Assembly (NCBI GenBank): GCA_947166205.1
Contig: CAMVDI010000070.1
Coordinates: 1 to 8,648 of the forward strand
Direction of reading: 5' to 3'
Length of the DNA: 8,648 bases
Source of the DNA: an uncultured Clostridia bacterium
GTDB lineage: Bacteria; Bacillota_A; Clostridia; Christensenellales; Aristaeellaceae
A program made the position numbers and the translations under genes. Positions within the stretch are counted from its first letter, which is position 1. Each line of letters starts with the position of its first letter. The notes beneath the pieces were generated by a model. It searched no databases. It saw nothing but the letters and a program-made list of their open reading frames with translations, and was not told the DNA's origin. Of the stretch, positions 6,216 to 8,648 are shown one piece after another.

Positions 6216-6974
6216 TCATTCGTTGGCTGCAATGATCTCTTTCAGCGTTACATACTCATTGCGGAAGCGCACAGCACTGCGCTCAGTCTTCATATGCAGG
6301 GCGTTCTTGGGGCAGGCATGAAGGCAGGCGTAGCAGTCCTCGCAGTGATCGGAAAACCGCACCTGATCGGTGACGGTGATGTTGTTCGCCGGGCACACCT
6401 TGGCGCAGATGCCGCAGCGGATGCAGGCATCGGTCACGATGTAATGCTGGGCTGCCGTATCCTTCAGTACCACCCGCCCCATAGTGTTGCGCACCAGGGC
6501 CATGCCGATCTTCTGCACGAAGCCTACCGACGGCGCATTGTTCTTCCGGGCGGCGATGTCCCGGCATACCGCGTCGATCTGCTCTTCGATTTTCTTGGCA
6601 GGCGCGTTCTCTATCTGGGCTTTCATCTCGAAGCCTGGCAAGTAATTGTCCACCATCTTGACGGCGTTCACATAGTCCAGCCTGATTCCCGCTTTTGCCG
6701 CCAGCGCCGCCGCGTTGGGAATGGCCACGGAATGGTTCATGCCGTAGGTGTAGATGAAAAAGAAATAATCCGTTTTGATGGCTGCTTTTTCCATAAACCG
6801 CCGAACCATCTTGGGCATCTCGCCGCCATATACCGGGCACACGATGCCTACGGCGTCGTCGGTCAGTTCGATCATGTCCTGCTTCATCAGCTGCGGGATG
6901 GAAAGCGCCTTGCCGCCGATGCGCTTGGCAACGTATAAGCAGTTGCCGGTGGCGGTGAAATAGCAGACCTTCAT
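6216..6974 (-). CDS. EFR1 family ferrodoxin (flavodoxin-like plus 2x[4Fe-4S])
   Basis: This 252-residue redox protein joins an N-terminal flavodoxin-like domain to a C-terminal bacterial ferredoxin domain, the EFR1 'ferrodoxin' architecture common in anaerobic Clostridia. The FMN phosphate-binding loop is TATGN (7-11) after the strand MKVCYF; CPVYGGEMP (46-54) and FIYTYG (73-78) fit the other flavin-contact loops. Two [4Fe-4S] motifs are complete: Cys184-187-190-194 (CIRCGICAKVCP) and Cys211-214-217-221 (CEDCYACLHACP). It should carry electrons in the cytoplasm, but its partners are unknown. AAGGAGG lies 7 nt before the ATG, an ideal ribosome site. It begins only 30 bp after the truncated membrane ORF and leads the hydrolase and SDR remnant, suggesting an anaerobic reduction/hydrolysis cassette. 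No dedicated promoter was recognised. Confidence 0.9.
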   Translation of the reverse strand: MKVCYFTATGNCLYVAKRIGGKALSIPQLMKQDMIELTDDAVGIVCPVYGGEMPKMVRRFMEKAAIKTDYFFFIYTYGMNHSVAIPNAAALAAKAGIRLDYVNAVKMVDNYLPGFEMKAQIENAPAKKIEEQIDAVCRDIAARKNNAPSVGFVQKIGMALVRNTMGRVVLKDTAAQHYIVTDACIRCGICAKVCPANNITVTDQVRFSDHCEDCYACLHACPKNALHMKTERSAVRFRNEYVTLKEIIAANE

Positions 6975-7004
6975 TGTCCGTCCTCCTTGAGATATTGCAA
7001 AGTT

Positions 7005-7196
7005 TCATGTGATGCTAAGATAAAGCCAGCACCAGACAGCGCAACTAACAATGCTGTACCCAAAACATTTTAGAAAGAAAATGCTATCATTATGTCTCGG
7101 GGGTGGGTTAATTTGATTAACAATGCTATTAATAACAAACCCCGGTAAGATAAACAATGCGGTATAAAAGACCACATCAAAAGAATCTATAGTCAT
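7005..7196 (-). CDS. Short membrane protein, probably a truncated gene (DUF6338-like)
   Basis: This 63-residue protein has a hydrophobic segment FDVVFYTALFILPGFVI (about 6-22), a polar stretch INPPPRHND (about 29-37), and a second hydrophobic segment near the C-terminus (about 40-62, with CFGYSIVSCAVWCWLYL). The LPGF and INPP..HND features recall the start of DUF6338-type membrane proteins, which are much longer; that family call is from memory and tentative. AAAGGAG lies 8 nt before the ATG at 7196; an in-frame GTG at 7214 overlaps that Shine-Dalgarno sequence and is rejected as the start. The stop comes inside what looks like a membrane helix, 30 bp before EFR1, as if the rest had been deleted. 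Base composition is AT-rich like hsdS. It could be a real small protein. Confidence 0.5.
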   Translation of the reverse strand: MTIDSFDVVFYTALFILPGFVINSIVNQINPPPRHNDSIFFLKCFGYSIVSCAVWCWLYLSIT

Positions 7197-7237
7197 TTTT
7201 TTCGCTCCTTTCACTTAGAATTATTATTGGTCACATA

Positions 7238-8648
7238 TTATTTCAAGTGCTCACATAATGGCAGCAGTTCTTCCAGCTTGGCAACGATGCGCTTTTGCTC
7301 GGCAAGGGGTGGGAGGGGAAGAATCATTTTTGACAAGGTTTTTCCGTTGCAATTCGGTTGTGCCGTTGCTATTGTACCATTATGGAGCTGATCCCAATAT
7401 AGCTGACTATCCATAAAATACTTCATGTATTGTGGACACAACAATGAGCTGTAACGTGTACGAATCAAATAGCCAGCAAATATCGAATCCTCCGGAACAC
7501 TCTTTACAAGATAGGACTTACCAACTGTTCCACCTGTCCTTGCAAAGAGAATATCATTGGCTTTGAGCAAATAGCTTTCTATTTCATCTTCCTTGATTTC
7601 ACAATATGGAACGGTATCCCACAAAACGCGGCCATCCTGAATGTCGCTGATACGCACCATTTTGATGCGTCCGGATTCTAAAGCGGGAGCATTATAGCCG
7701 TATTGGATAGATTCGGATAGGTCGCCCCAACGAACCCAGCGCCAATTTTCAGGTATCTCGAATGGAATCTCATCTTCCGTGATTTCCGGAAAGGGCTTTT
7801 CCTTTTTGATCTTTCCGGCTTTGATGAGGGCTTGTTTTTCTTTCTGGATTTGCTGGTACAGTGCTTCGCCGGTGCCTTCCTCGGGGCACTGCTCCACCAG
7901 CTTGCCTTGGATGGCAAGCTGCAAGATGGATTTTTGCATATCGGCAGGGAAACGCTTGTTGAAGTCCTCCAGGCGGTTCCAGGCTTTTTCGTAGCGGTCG
8001 ATATAGGGCAGGAGTTCTTCGATTTTGGCAACGATGCGCTTTTGCTCGGCAAGAGGAGGAAGGGGAATTAAAAACTGTTCAAGGCTCTTAGCTGCAAGAT
8101 TTGGTTGAGCAGTTCCATTATCGTATTGTTTTATTTCTTTGTAGAACAAGGGAGTCTCAAGATATAGCATCAAATAATCATCAATAATTTGATTGCAAAG
8201 ATTGGAACGCATGATAACCAAAGAGGAGGCAATGGCACCTTTTTCAAATGGAAAACGTCCGTGTTTTCCAAGTGATCCGCGGATGCAAACTACAATATCA
8301 TTTTGTAATAGTTTCCCATTCCCGAGCTTCTCATATTGACTTTCTGATAAACATAGTAAATTGTCATCATCTACAACAGTATTGTTGTTGAGGTTTAGTG
8401 CACTGATGAATGGTATCCCTTTGTTTGATAAAGTAGATTTAGCAGGATAGTTTTTCCCTCTGTCTCCATTCAACACCTGCCATATATTTGAGATTCTTAG
8501 CCATACCCAACTCTCCGGAATCTCAAACGGAATCTTATCTTCCGTAATCTCCGGCAGCGGCTTTTCCTTTTTGATTTTTCCGACTTTGATGAGGGCTTGC
8601 TTTTCTTTCTGAATTTGCTGGTACAGTGCTTCGCCGGTGCCCTCCTCC
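7238..8648 (-). CDS. hsdS: Type I restriction-modification specificity subunit HsdS (5' partial)
   Basis: HsdS gives the type I restriction-modification enzyme its bipartite DNA target and docks HsdM and HsdR. The frame is open to the right edge (469 codons visible, first full codon at 8647), so the true start lies beyond it; a TTG at 8476 is internal. Order in visible residues: conserved segment EEGTGEALYQQ through PFEIPESWVW (1-46), first recognition domain (about 47-190, ending near GTAQPN), central conserved region LPPLAEQKRIVAKIEELLP through KSILQLAIQGKLVEQ to a second PFEIPENWRW (about 195-304), second recognition domain (about 305-435, with ATAQPN), and a final LPPLAEQKRIVAKLEELLP. Long helices of the conserved regions set the spacing between the two half-sites. 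Only about 20-30 N-terminal residues should be missing. No hsdM or hsdR is visible. Composition is more AT-rich than the clp region, fitting acquisition by transfer. Confidence 0.93.
   Translation of the reverse strand, partial: EEGTGEALYQQIQKEKQALIKVGKIKKEKPLPEITEDKIPFEIPESWVWLRISNIWQVLNGDRGKNYPAKSTLSNKGIPFISALNLNNNTVVDDDNLLCLSESQYEKLGNGKLLQNDIVVCIRGSLGKHGRFPFEKGAIASSLVIMRSNLCNQIIDDYLMLYLETPLFYKEIKQYDNGTAQPNLAAKSLEQFLIPLPPLAEQKRIVAKIEELLPYIDRYEKAWNRLEDFNKRFPADMQKSILQLAIQGKLVEQCPEEGTGEALYQQIQKEKQALIKAGKIKKEKPFPEITEDEIPFEIPENWRWVRWGDLSESIQYGYNAPALESGRIKMVRISDIQDGRVLWDTVPYCEIKEDEIESYLLKANDILFARTGGTVGKSYLVKSVPEDSIFAGYLIRTRYSSLLCPQYMKYFMDSQLYWDQLHNGTIATAQPNCNGKTLSKMILPLPPLAEQKRIVAKLEELLPLCEHLK
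7261..7320 (-). repeat. hsdS internal direct repeat B, copy 2
   Basis: This 60-bp segment encodes the C-terminal LPLPPLAEQKRIVAKLEELLPL. It aligns to 8008-8067 with 7 differences and shares an identical 29-bp core (7278-7306). Confidence 0.88.
7756..7882 (-). repeat. hsdS internal direct repeat A, copy 2
   Basis: This 127-bp segment aligns without gaps to 8521-8647 with about 13 differences, including a 29-bp identical stretch. It encodes the conserved segment ahead of the second recognition domain (EEGTGEALYQQIQ through TEDEIPFE). Such in-frame repeats allow recombination to swap or drop a recognition domain. Confidence 0.9.
8008..8067 (-). repeat. hsdS internal direct repeat B, copy 1
   Basis: Partner of 7261-7320, encoding the central IPLPPLAEQKRIVAKIEELLPY just after the first recognition domain. 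The identical core is at 8025-8053. Repeats A and B together flank each recognition domain. Confidence 0.88.
8521..8647 (-). repeat. hsdS internal direct repeat A, copy 1
   Basis: Partner of 7756-7882, encoding the conserved segment ahead of the first recognition domain (EEGTGEALYQQIQ through TEDKIPFE). The repeat may continue past the right edge, since copy 2 is preceded by the conserved KSILQLAIQGKLVEQ segment that also commonly starts HsdS proteins. Confidence 0.9.

Noticed and set aside
6283..7008. 241-codon minus-strand frame overlapping EFR1
   Set aside because: It is an Arg/Gly/His-rich shadow of the ferrodoxin gene, whose two complete cysteine clusters fix the real frame.
8474..8476. 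TTG as the start of HsdS
   Set aside because: The frame stays open upstream and encodes the conserved HsdS segment ending in PFEIPESWVW, so the TTG is internal and the true start is past the right edge.
1..8648. CRISPR array, insertion sequence, integrase or attachment site
   Set aside because: No regularly spaced repeats, transposase or recombinase frames, or terminal inverted repeats were seen. The only long repeats are the coding repeats inside hsdS.

Overview
All protein-coding genes here, and the single tRNA, lie on the minus strand, so the window is read from right to left. A CtsR/ClpC heat-shock operon, a YerB-type DUF3048 protein, an EFR1-type ferrodoxin and a tRNA-Gly-tuf unit point to a Gram-positive Bacillota, most likely a GC-rich member of the Clostridia. 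The genus cannot be fixed from this sequence. The left half (tuf to ctsR) is visibly GC-rich core genome. The right end (about 7000-8500) is clearly more AT-rich and looks like accessory DNA.

In transcription order: the window opens inside a type I restriction-modification specificity gene (hsdS, 5' end beyond the right edge) with the usual two target-recognition domains separated by near-identical conserved repeats. A short membrane protein follows that looks like only the start of a larger protein. Next come an EFR1-family flavodoxin/ferredoxin-like protein and an alpha/beta hydrolase in the same direction, and then the first 34 codons of a short-chain dehydrogenase that stops abruptly. About 210 bp without a recognisable gene separates this debris from the heat-shock operon.

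The heat-shock operon has a legible promoter (TTGCAA, 17 bp, TACAAT) with a CtsR operator (16 of 17 consensus positions) at the expected transcription start. It encodes CtsR and then a 924-residue protein in which the N-terminal zinc-finger part of McsA is fused in frame to a complete ClpC AAA+ unfoldase. No McsB kinase gene and no separate mcsA are present. The ClpC part keeps its own Shine-Dalgarno sequence and ATG inside the fused frame, so two products are possible. This is the most unusual thing in the window.

Downstream, a DUF3048 exported protein has its own extended -10 promoter, a structured leader and a strong rho-independent terminator. After it, a near-consensus promoter drives tRNA-Gly(CCC), followed 68 bp later by the start of tuf (EF-Tu), which runs off the left edge.

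No CRISPR array, insertion sequence, transposase, integrase or origin was seen.
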